A DNA stretch of 64,000 nucleotides from Dipteris shenzhenensis (Eukaryota; Polypodiophyta; Polypodiopsida; Gleicheniales): NCBI GenBank assembly GCA_047967505.1, contig CM106540.1; one strand, written 5' to 3'. The number at the start of each line of letters is the position of its first letter. Within the stretch, counting starts at the first letter, position 1. This document shows positions 11,687 to 21,591 of the stretch, piece after piece. The notes beneath the pieces were generated by a model. It worked only from the letters and a program-made list of their open reading frames with translations. It was not told the DNA's origin and did not search any database. The position numbers and the translations under genes are program-made.

Positions 11687-12003
11687 TGCAATTCACACGA
11701 CTTTGCTCCTCCTGAAGAAGAAGAGCAACAAGCTGGTCAAATGAGATATGATTGGCTGGTCAAATGAGAAATGATTGGCATCACCCCCTGCAACCAACCT
11801 CAATGTAGTAGCAAAGCCTTGATATGAATCAGGCAACCCATCAAGGGTATTAGAAACCAGCTAAGAATCAGGCATAATCTCATCAATGTTGGCCAACTGC
11901 TCTTTCAAATCCTTCACATTAGTGAGATAGGCATCCATGTTACCACCCTCATCAAGCTTTAAATCTTTCAACTTCCTGCGGAGATAGGCAACCCTCGCCT
12001 CAT

Positions 12004-12447
12004 TCAGCACCTGATACAAAGATGCAAGCTGATCCCATGCTTACTTAGCTGTCTTGCAAGACCGAATATGAGGGATAATAACCCGTTCACTGAAAGAGCA
12101 ATGAAGGCATGTGCTTTGGCATCACGACCATTCCACTGAATTCGCTCCTGTGAAGGAGGCAAAGCACCTGGAGCAGGAGGTGCAGGAGTCCTGGCTGTAG
12201 TAGTAGAAATATCACCTGAAGAAGCAGAGGCTACAAGTGTAGCACCAGTAACAGTGCGTGTAGGCCTGACCTCAAAACCTGAAACAATATGCCATAGATT
12301 CTTGGCAACCAAAACATGTCCCATCATGTATGACCACATGGGGTAATTGGTGCCATCAAGCTTGTGATCGGCCCCAATCAGCCCAAACAAATAATCTTTG
12401 CCACCAGACATGGTGCTGAAATACAAGGCAAATGCACCAACTAGCAA
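12004..12447 (-). pseudogene. Copia-1 gag
   Basis: The likely start is the internal MSGGKDYLFGL Met rather than the upstream one. The block HKLDGTNYPMWSYMM is the copia gag N-terminal signature (L.G.NY..W). WNGRDAKAHAFIALSV is the usual W...D..A...I..S segment. The frame breaks near 12004-12050. The downstream gag half (11700-12000) is recognisable only in pieces. The zinc knuckle was not clearly found. Confidence 0.8.
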
Positions 12448-13446
12448 AGCAAATGAGAGAAAGGCAACATCTCAGAATCAAGTGCCAAAAAAACTTCCCA
12501 AGCTTCAAAGCTTATGTCTGCAAAAGACTCTGCTGTCCCAAGGTGTATCTGTTGCAAGAAAAATCCCCAAAGGCAACACGAGGCCTTTCCAAAATGCAAA
12601 TGAAGCAGAAATTGGAAAAATCCAATGCAACAACGGCTTACCCAATGATGTAGCCTAAAAGGACAGCAATGAAAGGCCCTGAATGCGAGCAAAGGAGGGC
12701 TGGAAATGGAAATGAGAATTACAGCAAAAGAAGTGCTTCCACGAGAAGGAGAGCACGTAGAAATGGAGTGAAAGAGATCCAATGGAGAGAAGCTCGCAGC
12801 CCGAGGCAAAGGGATGCCAAATGAGGAGGGAAGGGCTCCAAGAGAAGTCTCCGGATCAATTCAGCAGCTCCAAATGGCTCGAAATGTCGGCACGCAGCTT
12901 GAGGCAGCTCCAATGCGGGTATGCAAATCAAGGCAGCTCCGAAATGCTGAGAAACCTAAAAATGACTGTCACACACCCCGAGGCAACTCTTGTACTGCAG
13001 TAAATGCTTGCTGACGCAAAGTACGGATTTTTGATGTGGTTGTATGGAATTTTCTGACACAATTGTACCGAATTTTCTGATGCAATTTTTGGTAGTGTCC
13101 GTACAGCTGTACGGATTTTCCGACAGGTCTGTACGGCTATACAGATTTTCTGACAGGTCCGTATAATTAGGTTTTTGCTGCAGAAATTGCTCAGATTTGC
13201 TCCAAATTTTAGGTTTTTGCTGTAGAAATTGCTCAGATTTGCTCCAAAATCCATCTCCTTCACGGTAGCTGCTCCAAAATGCAATCTTCTCGCGTCAGAA
13301 TGACATCTTTCGTGACTAAATTGCTTGGAAAGGTCTCAAACACTCATGGAAGTGTGAAAACTAGCAAGACCAGCAAGAATGAGGGCTCCAGAGGCTGCCA
13401 AACAGCTTGGGATAGCTGTCAATGGCTGAGGGAATGGATTCCCGAC
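12448..13446 (-). other. Copia-1 untranslated leader
   Basis: About 1 kb lies between the PBS and the gag start. It has no convincing ORF. It holds a 43-bp tandem repeat (about 13168-13253) and several CCGTACAG-type motifs. One is a perfect 16-bp palindrome at 13099-13114. Confidence 0.6.
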
Positions 13447-13460
13447 CTACTTTGATACCA
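13447..13460 (-). promoter_or_regulatory. Copia-1 primer-binding site (initiator Met tRNA)
   Basis: On the minus strand, immediately inside the 5' LTR, the sequence reads TGGTATCAAAGTAG. The first eight bases match the plant initiator-Met tRNA 3' complement TGGTATCAGAGC. The site is one base from the LTR, which is normal for Ty1/copia elements. Confidence 0.88.
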
Positions 13461-13461
13461 C

Positions 13462-13735
13462 TGTTGGGTGTTGGAAACAATGGAAGCTCAAAAATGGAAG
13501 CACAATGGAGAAAAAAGAGATGTTGTAATAGATTTCTGCAAAACTGAAGTGTGGAGGCTCAAGGGAGAGCCAACATAACAAAACCCTAGGGCTTTCTGCC
13601 CTAACTGGACTAAGTGTCCTAACTGACCTAGATGGTACATAAACTAACTGTACTGATAGTCGACTATAACTAGGCCTACAAGGCTCATACCAAGGTATAA
13701 GTGGCATCTATGGATAGCCCATGAGATAGCCTACA
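13462..13735 (-). repeat. Copia-1 5' LTR
   Basis: This LTR of about 274 bp starts TGTAGGCTATCTC on the minus strand and ends CACCCAACA. It matches 1910-2189 along its length, with scattered substitutions and a 6-bp length difference near 13660. It is followed (plus-strand right side) by the target duplicate TGGGT at 13736-13740. Its inner edge abuts the primer-binding site. Confidence 0.93.
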
Positions 13736-14153
13736 TGGGTGGCCAAGAGGGTGCCTCAGGAGGTCCGTTCCAGGTTTTGGACGGCTGAGGAAGATTTCCT
13801 ACTTCTGCTGGCTGGCTGCCCACAGAGGCTTGCCCATAGGCCCATGGTTGGAGCAGATGCGGGTGAAGGGGCAATGCCACTACTGCTCTGTTGGAGTTCT
13901 GGAGATGATCCTTCACTGCCTTCTGAGCTGTCGTAGCGCGGTGAGGATCTGGATAGGAGCCCTCAAAATTATGACCAGCATGCAGAGCCTTCAAAGGGAC
14001 TACACCTGGGGGATGGTGGCCTGGCTGATTGAGGGAGGTCATGCGTTCCAGATTGATGAGGTCTCTCCAGCTTACTGGATACAAGGACAGAGCATTCAAA
14101 GGATAGAGCTCCATCAGGCGGTCCCTCTTGATAGCCTGGATCGAAGTAGGTCT
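13736..14153 (+). mobile_element. LINE-B1, second part (zf-RVT region)
   Basis: LINE-B1 continues after copia-1. It has a RVPQEVRSRFW block, then (frameshifted) QCHYCSVGVLEMILHCLLSC, the zinc-binding reverse-transcriptase domain found at the end of plant LINE ORF2. YTWGMVAWL follows; LINE-B3 has the matching TWGSVAWL. It ends at the inverted repeat at 14154. Confidence 0.75.
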
Positions 14154-14187
14154 TCCAAGGTAGTTTCGCTGGCGAAACTACCTTGGA
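14154..14187. repeat. Perfect 16-bp inverted repeat (foldback) with 2-bp spacer
   Basis: The arms 14154-14169 and 14172-14187 are exact reverse complements (TCCAAGGTAGTTTCGC and its complement) around TG. They mark the switch from LINE-B1 to AT-rich sequence. The repeat could be the end of a foldback element or a hairpin-capped break-repair product. Confidence 0.9.
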
Positions 14188-14839
14188 TAGCACTTTTAAA
14201 AGTGACATAACTTTCACATCCAATGTCCAAATATAGTCATTCAACCACTCAAATTGATTGGAACACCCCATTTGAGCACATTTATGGGGTTATATTTCGA
14301 AAAATATTGCATATATAGTATTAAATATTACATGTATTTTATGAGAGTGATATATAAGACCAAGTTAATACTTATTTATAGTAATTTAAACTTCTTTAGA
14401 AACATGTCCATAAATATCTTGTTATTTATGCTATAAAAACACTAGAAAGATATTGCCATACGATATAAATGTGTTCATAAGTAATTAAATATGTATAGTA
14501 TTATTACATTGAGAGTGATTATGAGGGATGTTTCTTAAAGGAAATATTTTTCAACACATTTTTAAGGTAATAACAGGGATACAAAGGGATGTCTATAAAT
14601 AAGAAAATTATGTTGTGTAAAAATGAATGAGTGACTAGTCTGTATATTTTTATGATAAAGGGATCTACTTCTAGTGAAAATAAAAGTGTAAAAACCATGT
14701 TTCCTAAAGAAATACTTTTTTTTAAAAATCTATTGAAAAACACGCTCGGATAAACCTGCTCATAGGTTTTTGCTCATAAAATTGACGCATCCTTGTAGAT
14801 GGTCGATGACCATGATGCCTAGTAGAGATAGAGTTCACT
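14188..14839. other. AT-rich intronic sequence, unassigned
   Basis: About 650 bp of AT-rich sequence has no credible ORF or known element. It starts at the foldback repeat. It contains the phrase AAAAGTGACATAACTTTCAC, which resembles dispersed plant repeats, but I cannot name a family. Confidence 0.5.
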
Positions 14840-15345
14840 CAGCATTGCTTATGGCATCGTATGGAGGCCTAGAGAATTTCATTGCACTACTTTCTTGGTG
14901 GATGAGAGTGACATACACTCTCATCACATGGGGATCCATTGCATGGCACAAGACTGCAAATTTTTTATGGAAGATCGGACACAAACAATGCACTCTTTAG
15001 TTTGACAAGGACCCCTTGGGCCACATACCTGAATTCAGTACCACTTTCCATCTTTAGACCCCATTCCTTCATAGATTCTGCATGGGAAATTATGCCAGTC
15101 TCACAGCATGGCAGATTCAGCTACAGAGGCCACAAAGGGCCCTGCTTAGGCTAGGGGAGCATTTTTATGAGCGAGCGAGCCATGGATTGTTATTCTAACA
15201 CACATCCATCTACAGGCCTTTCTAGACTCCTGATTGGCCACACCATTCTAGTATTTTTCCAGATTATTTGTAGCTTTCCTTTGGAAGTTTACAGAAGCTA
15301 CTCCTGGTTTTTGTACTTTCAGGTTATACTTAATAGAAGTCTCTT
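14840..15345 (+). mobile_element. LINE-B4: degenerate 3' end of a LINE-B copy
   Basis: Scattered matches to the LINE-B3 C-terminus occur in broken frames: LITWGSIAWHKTA (LINE-B3 MTWGSVAWLS) and SFIDSAWEIM (LINE-B3 GLVDTSWEIL). It ends in ATACTTAATAGAAGTCTCTT (15325-15344), the same 3'-terminal sequence as LINE-B3. The poly(A) is lost. It is separate from LINE-B1, because the TWG segment is present in both. Confidence 0.6.
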
Positions 15346-16025
15346 GCTGGGGGTCAGGGGTGGGCAGGGGCTGGGGGGGTGGAAGAACTCTTAATTGAAT
15401 GTAACAGTAGTGGTTGGCAATTGTGGACTTAATGTATATCCAAATCTACTGAGGCTGAGCTCTTACTTACCAAAAATCAGTAAAATAAAGACAAAATCCA
15501 TTGCAACAGTCCACTCGGTTGATAGGACAGCATCTACTATGGCCCCACTCTTTCTCCCATTTATGTTTGAGACCAATACCAAATCAACACCATTTCATAT
15601 ACGATATACAAACTTGCTATTACATCAAAACTCCTTATACCTCATACTTTACTGAGGATATGCTAGCTGGAAAATCGAACATTATCGAGAAATTAGAGCT
15701 CCTTACAAACAGATGTTAAGGATGAGGCTGAATCCACCAGCTGCATTTTCAGGGACAGGTAGGTTTTTTGGGGAAAATCAAGCAATACTAAGTACTATGC
15801 AAAGGGCCCAATAGCAAAACAATGTCCCAGCCTGGCCAAGCGGCACTGTACGTGAAGCATCTAAGTCTGGAAGTAGAATGTCATCCTGAACTGACAAGGC
15901 CTTTCACGCACCCTTTACATACATGCTTATCATATGCAGCCAAGTTTCGCACTGCAACTGTACAAGAGTAAAAGAAACCCTTTAGGTAAACCATAGTGGA
16001 AACAAAAGATGCATTCTATTAGGAC
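15346..16025. other. Unassigned intronic sequence
   Basis: A short G-rich run (15350-15385) is followed by sequence without a recognisable ORF, element or RNA gene. Confidence 0.5.
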
Positions 16026-16218
16026 CCATCATTTGACAAGAATTGTCAGTTCCTTTCTTACAGTTGACACATAATTGTGTGAAAAACATCAAGTGACATG
16101 TCTCCCACTCAGTAGAAAGAGCCATCATTTGACAAGAATTGTCAGTTCCTTTCTTACAGTTGACACATAATTATGTGAAAAAACATCAAGTGACATGTCT
16201 CCCACTCTGTAGAAAGAG
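16026..16218. repeat. Two-unit tandem repeat of 96-97 bp
   Basis: Units 16026-16121 and 16122-16218 differ at only a few positions, including one inserted A. The repeat lies 89 bp from the FAM91 exon at 16307, on its 3' (intron) side. Confidence 0.92.
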
Positions 16219-16306
16219 CCATTTACACAAGAAGTCACCATAAGCATGACCATCTCAAAACTTGAGGCTTCAGCTTACGTATCTTGAAAGGTACACGATT
16301 GCTCAC

Positions 16307-16429
16307 CCGAAACTCTTCCAATGAGAGGTTGACAACACAAACAGTCCACCAACTCTCTATAGCAAAATGAACTGGCTGCATCGGCATCATCTCCTTTATG
16401 ATTGACTTGTTAATCTTCCACATCAACCT
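16307..16429 (-). CDS. FAM91A1: FAM91-like exon encoding RLMWKINKSI..PVHFAIESWW..LSLEEFR
   Basis: This is a 123-bp exon, exactly 41 codons. It starts RLMWKINKSIIKEM, contains MQPVHFAIESWW and ends NLSLEEFR. It matches the FAM91 segment after the CR.K motif (K..MWK.NKSI.KE..P.QPV.F.IE.WW.VC.VN.TLEEF) residue for residue in length. The acceptor is aaatgtgtag|AGG and the donor is TTTCGG|gtgagc. It follows the 41678 exon in phase 0 across 25.2 kb. Family differences are modest: Ser-Trp-Trp for Pro-Trp-Trp, and Thr-Val-Cys for Gly-Val-Cys. The next expected exon (K.SEEE..) was not seen in 1-16306. It may lie beyond the window or have been lost. Confidence 0.9.
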
Positions 16430-16802
16430 CTACACATTTAACAGCCAACAAAAATTTATTGTTCAAAATATTATTACAAGCTATCCAAACATGTTAAGCT
16501 TCCGAAGAACATTCAACCTCAACACGTTGCAAAGCATGAATCGTAGCCCAAAAATGCTTCAAGGAAACAGCCATTCAGCATTGATCACTAGATTCATCGT
16601 TATGAAGGTTTTAGAGGCCAATAGCACACCCAAAAGTGTGCATACATAACAAATCACGATACTAGTTTTCCAAATATGTATAAATGTTGTACTTGTCTTC
16701 ATGTAGTTCATGATATCCATATGACAGTGTACAACATTAACCTGCAATGTACCGCTGTACAAGTATGCTCATGTGTACGTGTGTGCGAGCGTGTGTGCGT
16801 GT

Positions 16803-18320
16803 GACCCCCACTGACAAGGTACCTGTCATACATCTCCAAAGAAAAAGCCTTTGTTTCAATGGCATTTTACACTTCCATAACATCCTGAGATTCTTCTGCC
16901 ACCATGAGAGGGGTTCTTCCGCCACCATGAGAGGGGCTTCCTTATATGCCACAGAGAATTAGCATATTGCTGAATCCATGGAGCAGGCTGAAGAAGCCTA
17001 TAGGCTTTGATGGAGGTTAAGGCACGAAGAGGAACAGGATGAGTGCATGTAGCAGAGGGTTGCAATTGCCAATCCGTAAGCCTGTCTGTGTCAGCCACAG
17101 GAGGAACAGGTAGAAAAGGATGTAATAAATCAGCAATTTTCTTCCATATAGACCTATGATGCATTCCCAATGCATAGGATGCAGTGGCCTGAGGAAAAGA
17201 TAAGACATATCCCTGATCATCTACCACATCATGTATGTATCTAATTCCCAATTTCATGAGATTGTATGCCTGAACAGGTTCCTGTAGAGCGAGCGGAATG
17301 TCAAAGATGGCACTCCAATGAATACTTTCTTTCCTCATTGAGTTTGTTTCCGAGCAATTATCAGGAGCCCATTTGACCTTAGAAAGTACTTGTTTCCAGT
17401 CAAGTATCACAGCAGTAGAGAAAGGACAGCCAGGTATCTTCCCTACAAATCTGCCAATGACAACCTCCCAATGATCAGTAGTCCAATGACCATAAGCACA
17501 AGTCCTCATGTTGACACACATGGATGCCAGCATACAAGTCCATGGCTGTTGTTGGCGGAAAAAAGTATGCAGCATAGTCGCCTTCCTTGCAAGCACATGA
17601 TATCTTATATTGAGGACATAAGTCCACCATGCATCCTAGGAGAGCACACCATTTCCATCTTCATCAGTCTCAATGCTTTCATAGCAATTTTTGTCCTCCA
17701 TAACATCTCCATAGCTTGAGACATAAAGGCTGAAATATCCCTGGAGGACCAATGCAACAAAGGCAAATAGAACTGGACATAGGACATTACAATGGACTAT
17801 ACTATTCTGAGCCTGACATGAAGAGGCCAAGTAGAAATCTTCCAATATTCCAGTTTATGTTGAAGTCTTTGGAAGATCCATTTTAGCTAAACGTCGCATT
17901 GCACCATCCACATGTTTAAGATGTCAGCCTCCTTCAGAGACTGTTATTCATTTGCTTTGGCACTGCCCGTGTACTAAGATCCTCCTTGAGTCACAGATTT
18001 GGGAAACATTTCTAGCTCTTTGGCAGATTTATGAAGTCTTTGTCTCAATACTCACTATTTCTCTCTTGGGTGCGATATTGGGCTCTTTGGACAATCTGGA
18101 GTGAGCATAATTTGGCATACTTGGGTCGGCAGATTCACAAGTCATATGAATCTTTCCGAGCCTCATTGCGGCAATCCTTATATGATGCCTGCCATGAGGG
18201 TGATATGGATGCTTCTTGCATAGAGCTTTTCTTTTTATGTTTCTGATCTTTGGGATACTCGGAGACCTCCCATCATGTAAATTTATTATCATATAAATAT
18301 ATGCACTAGATATTACCAAA
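16803..18320 (+). mobile_element. LINE-E1: 5'-inverted (twin-primed) LINE-E insertion
   Basis: Positions 16803-17875 carry LINE-E RT C-terminal sequence in minus orientation (YGHWTTDHWEV, LALQEPVQAY, LGMHHRSIWKK, MPLKQRLFLWR). From about 17876 the sequence turns to plus orientation with the zinc region (RRIAPSTCLRCQPPSE..HLLWHCPC), WVRYWALWTIW and an A-tail at 18314-18328. The left end of the inverted part (LFLWRC..SVGV) is contiguous, in element order, with the start of the plus part. This is the arrangement left by twin priming. TG-rich sequence lies on both sides (16756-16802 and 18329-18355). Confidence 0.82.
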
Positions 18321-18407
18321 AAAAAAGTGTATGCATGTGCGCACATGTGTGAATGTAGATTATTCTTAATGAAAGGTTCTTCTACAAATGTGTGTGTGTG
18401 TGTGTTT

Positions 18408-18666
18408 TATTGGATCCGTTATTGGGCACTATGGACCTATGGAAGGACTGCAATCATTGGGGCTTTAGTGATCCCTCTTTGGCGAAATATCCGTTCTTAT
18501 GTGCATCTTTACGACAATCGTTTTATGATTGTGTGTATGCCTAGGACATAGACTATCCTACCTTCTTGTCATATAATGACATCTTCTGATGCTTATAGTT
18601 GGTTGTCCCTTTCTTTGGGACTGTTTTCTGTAATATAGTCACAACTGGATTTCACCCCAAAAAAAG
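18408..18666 (+). mobile_element. LINE-E2: strongly 5'-truncated copy
   Basis: It starts straight after a (GT)n run (18390-18407) in the IRYWALWT segment of the ORF2 C-terminus. It ends in CACCCCAAAAAAA, followed by the next (GT)n run (18667-18683). Only about 260 bp of the 3' end is present. Confidence 0.82.
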
Positions 18667-18683
18667 TGTGTGTGTGTGTGTGT
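18667..18683. repeat. (GT)n tract shared by LINE-E2 and LINE-E3
   Basis: A GTGTGT run lies directly between the A-tail of LINE-E2 and the first base of LINE-E3. Similar TG-rich joins are at 18390-18407, 21585-21592, 24957-24977, 33452-33490, 33916-33937 and 34236-34250. Confidence 0.9.
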
Positions 18684-19007
18684 CAGGCAAAATATTATTT
18701 GCAATGCAATGACAATAGGAAAATAGCCAAATGGGAGACACGTGCATGACAGAGAGCCTTTTTGGATAAAGGTTGCTCCTCCAAAGCCTTTTTTAAAGGG
18801 CTGCATTACAGAAGGTCTTCTCAAAATATTTGCAGGGCTTTGTTAGCAGATGGTGTTTGGACTTCTTCTAGGACACAACTTGCTGCAGCTTGTGTTCGAC
18901 ATTTTTCTTCTCAGTTTGGGAAAGCAGATTTACCTTCGCAGGAGGTTATTACAGCAAGCGAAAAATTATTACAGCATGTCATTCCAACTGTCTCTCCGGC
19001 ATAGGAT

Positions 19008-20206
19008 TTGGATTTGGAATCTCCTTTCATTGAAAGAGAGCTAAGTGATGCTGTTAAATCATGTGCTAGATGGAGATCTCCTGGCCAGGATGGTCTCACG
19101 GGGGAATTTTTCTTGGCTTTTTGGGATCTGCTGAAAATGCCTTTGCTGCAAATTATCAAAACTGCTTGGCAAAATCAATGTATGCCGGATTCTTGGAAGA
19201 AAGGGTTGGTCATACTTCTTCCCAAGAAGCCTATTTGTGAGTCATTAACTGATTGGAGGCCCATTACTTTGATGCCGGTGATATACAAGATCATCACCAA
19301 AATGGTGGTTGATCGGATAAAGGAATATTTACATGATGGCCTGCATCAAGCTCAATATGGCTTTATTCCACGACGCCATATTATGATAACATTGCAAATG
19401 CTTATGTTGGGATTGAGTATGCCAAGTATACAGAGCAAGATGTGCTTATCTTGCAGGTAGATATTGCAAAGGCATTTGACACCATTCAATGGGACTTTAT
19501 AGCTCAGACTATGCAGGCTTTGGGATTTGGTCAAAAATTGCAGCATGTTATCTTTTGGCTTTATCAGGATAGCAAAGCCGCATGCATTTTATCTCGAGAC
19601 TTATTGAAGCCCTCGACACTTAGATGTTCAGTTCAGCAAGGTTGCCCTCTCTGTGCTATCTTATATGCTATACCCACGCATCCAATGCTTCAATATATTG
19701 ATCACTTGGTGGCAACAAATATATTACATGGGCTGGAAGTTCCTGCAAGTCGCTCATTAGTTGCTCAGGCTTGTGCAGATCATTCATTCTTCATGCCAAA
19801 AAACACTCCAAGTGATCTTTCTTCGCTAATGCAGGCTCTCTCTTTGTATGGACTGGCTGCTGGCCTACACATTAAGTTTCAGAAATCCCGTTTGTTGCCA
19901 TTGCATTCTAAGGATTGGCAAAGGCTGCTCTGGCCAGGCGAAATTGTTCCACCAACTCAATTGATTCGTCATCTTGGATATCCTCTAGGTTGGAGCATTA
20001 CTCGCCGCCAACAAATTGATTGGGTTCTTGCTAAGTTGAAGAAAAAACTGGAATATTGGAAGTTGGCTACTTGGCCGCCGCTGCATGTCCGTCTTCACAT
20101 TGTTCAGTCTATCTTGGTGGCTTACATTCAGTTTTATTTGCCATTGATTTTTTTCACTAAGAAGGATTTGTCTTCCTTCATGTCCACCATTATGGAAATT
20201 TTATAG
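19008..20206 (+). pseudogene. LINE-E3 reverse transcriptase with damaged YADD motif
   Basis: The blocks in order are SCARWRSPGQDGLTGEFF, TDWRPITLMPVIYKIITKM, then (frameshift near 19380-19440) LQVDIAKAFDTIQWDF with the motif-A Asp. RCSVQQGCPLCAILYAI follows. At the catalytic site the copy has AQACADHSFF where LINE-E4 has AQAYVDDSFF. Tyr-x-Asp-Asp has become Cys-Ala-Asp-His. GLAAGLHIKFQKSRLLPL, RHLGYPLG and WVLAKLKKKLEYWKL complete the domain. Confidence 0.88.
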
Positions 20207-21540
20207 CGGTCAAAGCATGGTAAGAAAAGCTTGTGGATTCTTCCAGTATAGAGATTATGTTCACCCAAATTGCATGGAGGGCTGAATATTCTTAATATGC
20301 ATGTGCACATTTTAGCTCACAAAGGCCAAATGATGCTTCAGTTTCTTCAAGATGATCAACCTTGGGCTGCTATGATGCATTCCTTACTGGTTCACATCAC
20401 CACTCCTCCATTTGGTTTTTAGCAACCCATGCAGTGGGATTTTCTTTTGGGCTGCATTGAAGGCAAAATCAAAGGTTGTCCTATGGTTTCTCAAATGTTT
20501 TTAGATTGGAAGCATATTCTTTCACATTTTGGCATGGAATGGAATAGACTCATTGGTCACGGGTTTTTTCTGCTTCCCTGGCTTTGAAGGAACCTCAACG
20601 TTCTTATTTTCTTAATATAAAAGGGATTTCCACTGTCATCGCAGATATTATTAAAGTTGATGGCACACTTTTATCCTTCCCTTTGGTTGTTGCAAAATAT
20701 GGTTTGGGTATGCACTATCGTCCAGTATGGCAAGTCATTACTCGAATGGTTCAGTCATTTCAGCCAGTACCGCCTTTAGAGCTTCAACACAGGCTTCAAG
20801 ATTGGACCCTTCTTCCTTTATACTCATCCATTCGTCCTTTGAAGCTGTTTCATGTAGCAGTCTCTTCTTTATATAAAGTTCTGTTATCACCACCTTGGGT
20901 ATCAGACAGAGCCATTTTGATATGACTCAAATGTGAAGAAGGGATTGAAGCAAATTTGGCACTCTAAGGTTCCATTACATCAACAAGTTTTTTTATGGCG
21001 TGTTCTGTTGGGAGTTTGTTCCGTCCGGACAGCTTTTATCTTGCAGACGGAGCAATGGCGTGTTCTGTTGGGGGTTTGTTCCGTTCGGACAGCTTTTATC
21101 TTGTAGACGGATTGCTCCAGCTATCTGTCATCGGTGTTTAGCTCCTAGGGAATCTGTATATCATATCTTTTGGCATTGCTCTTAGACAGAGAATTTCTTG
21201 GCCACCCTTCGGCACAGATTGAGATTGAGGATTTCTCAGGCTGTTTTTGGCAAGCATTTCTGGTTGTTTGGGATTTATCCTAAACGGCCGAAATTTGATT
21301 TGTTCTTTACCTGGGTTCGCTACTATGCCTCTGGAAAGCTAGGAATCACATAGTCTTTGGTGATCCAGTCTTTTCTACTTTTATTTTCTTCCGTCGTTCT
21401 TTGCAGGAATCGCTCTTCGATTGCTTGCAAACTTACTGCATAGATCAAGATGTATATTTGTCCTACATGGATATTTGTCCTACATGGACATTTTCACTTG
21501 ATGTATTATTTCAGCTTGCCGATTTTTTTCCTGGATAGCT
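20207..21540 (+). pseudogene. LINE-E3 ORF2 C-terminus (zf-RVT)
   Basis: After a TAG at 20203 the sequence continues in broken frames with WSRVFSASLALKEPQRSYF (about 20555-20610), KYGLGMHYRPVWQVI and a duplicated WRVLLGVCSVRTAFILQT block (20995-21114). The zinc-binding APAICHRCLAPRESVYHIFW (C..C...H..C) follows. Sister copies show the same order. Confidence 0.83.
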
Positions 21541-21591
21541 ATCTTGTAATATAAAGCATTCCGAGTTTTAACCCCCCAAAAAAAAGTGTGT

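Larger units (their letters stand above)
1910..13735 (-). mobile_element. Copia-1: Ty1/copia LTR retrotransposon with rearranged interior
   Basis: This minus-strand element has 5' LTR 13462-13735 and 3' LTR 1910-2189, a perfect 5-bp target duplication (TGGGT), an initiator-Met PBS and a polypurine tract. The pol order is gag, protease, integrase, RT, RNase H, which is the copia order. The apparent length of 11.8 kb results from about 6.5 kb of foreign sequence (roughly 3240-9789: C/T tract, LINE-A1, C/T tract, LINE-B2). This foreign sequence replaces most of the RT domain. Reading frames carry stops and frameshifts, and a catalytic integrase residue is changed. The element is dead and sits inside LINE-B1. 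Confidence 0.92.
18684..21584 (+). mobile_element. LINE-E3: 5'-truncated copy, RT to A-tail
   Basis: It begins just after the (GT)n tract in the EN-RT linker (homologous to 27788 in LINE-E5). It runs through RT and zf-RVT and ends CCCCCCAAAAAAAA then GTGTGTCT. An internal 60-bp in-frame duplication lies at 20995-21114. Confidence 0.87.

Noticed and set aside
15767-15930. Possible further FAM91 exon on the minus strand near 15770-15930
   Set aside because: A short open segment exists, but it does not match the expected K.SEEE continuation or any FAM91 block that I know.
16026-16218. Direct repeats considered as a CRISPR or satellite array
   Set aside because: Only two long units without spacers in a eukaryotic intron. 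It is a simple tandem duplication.
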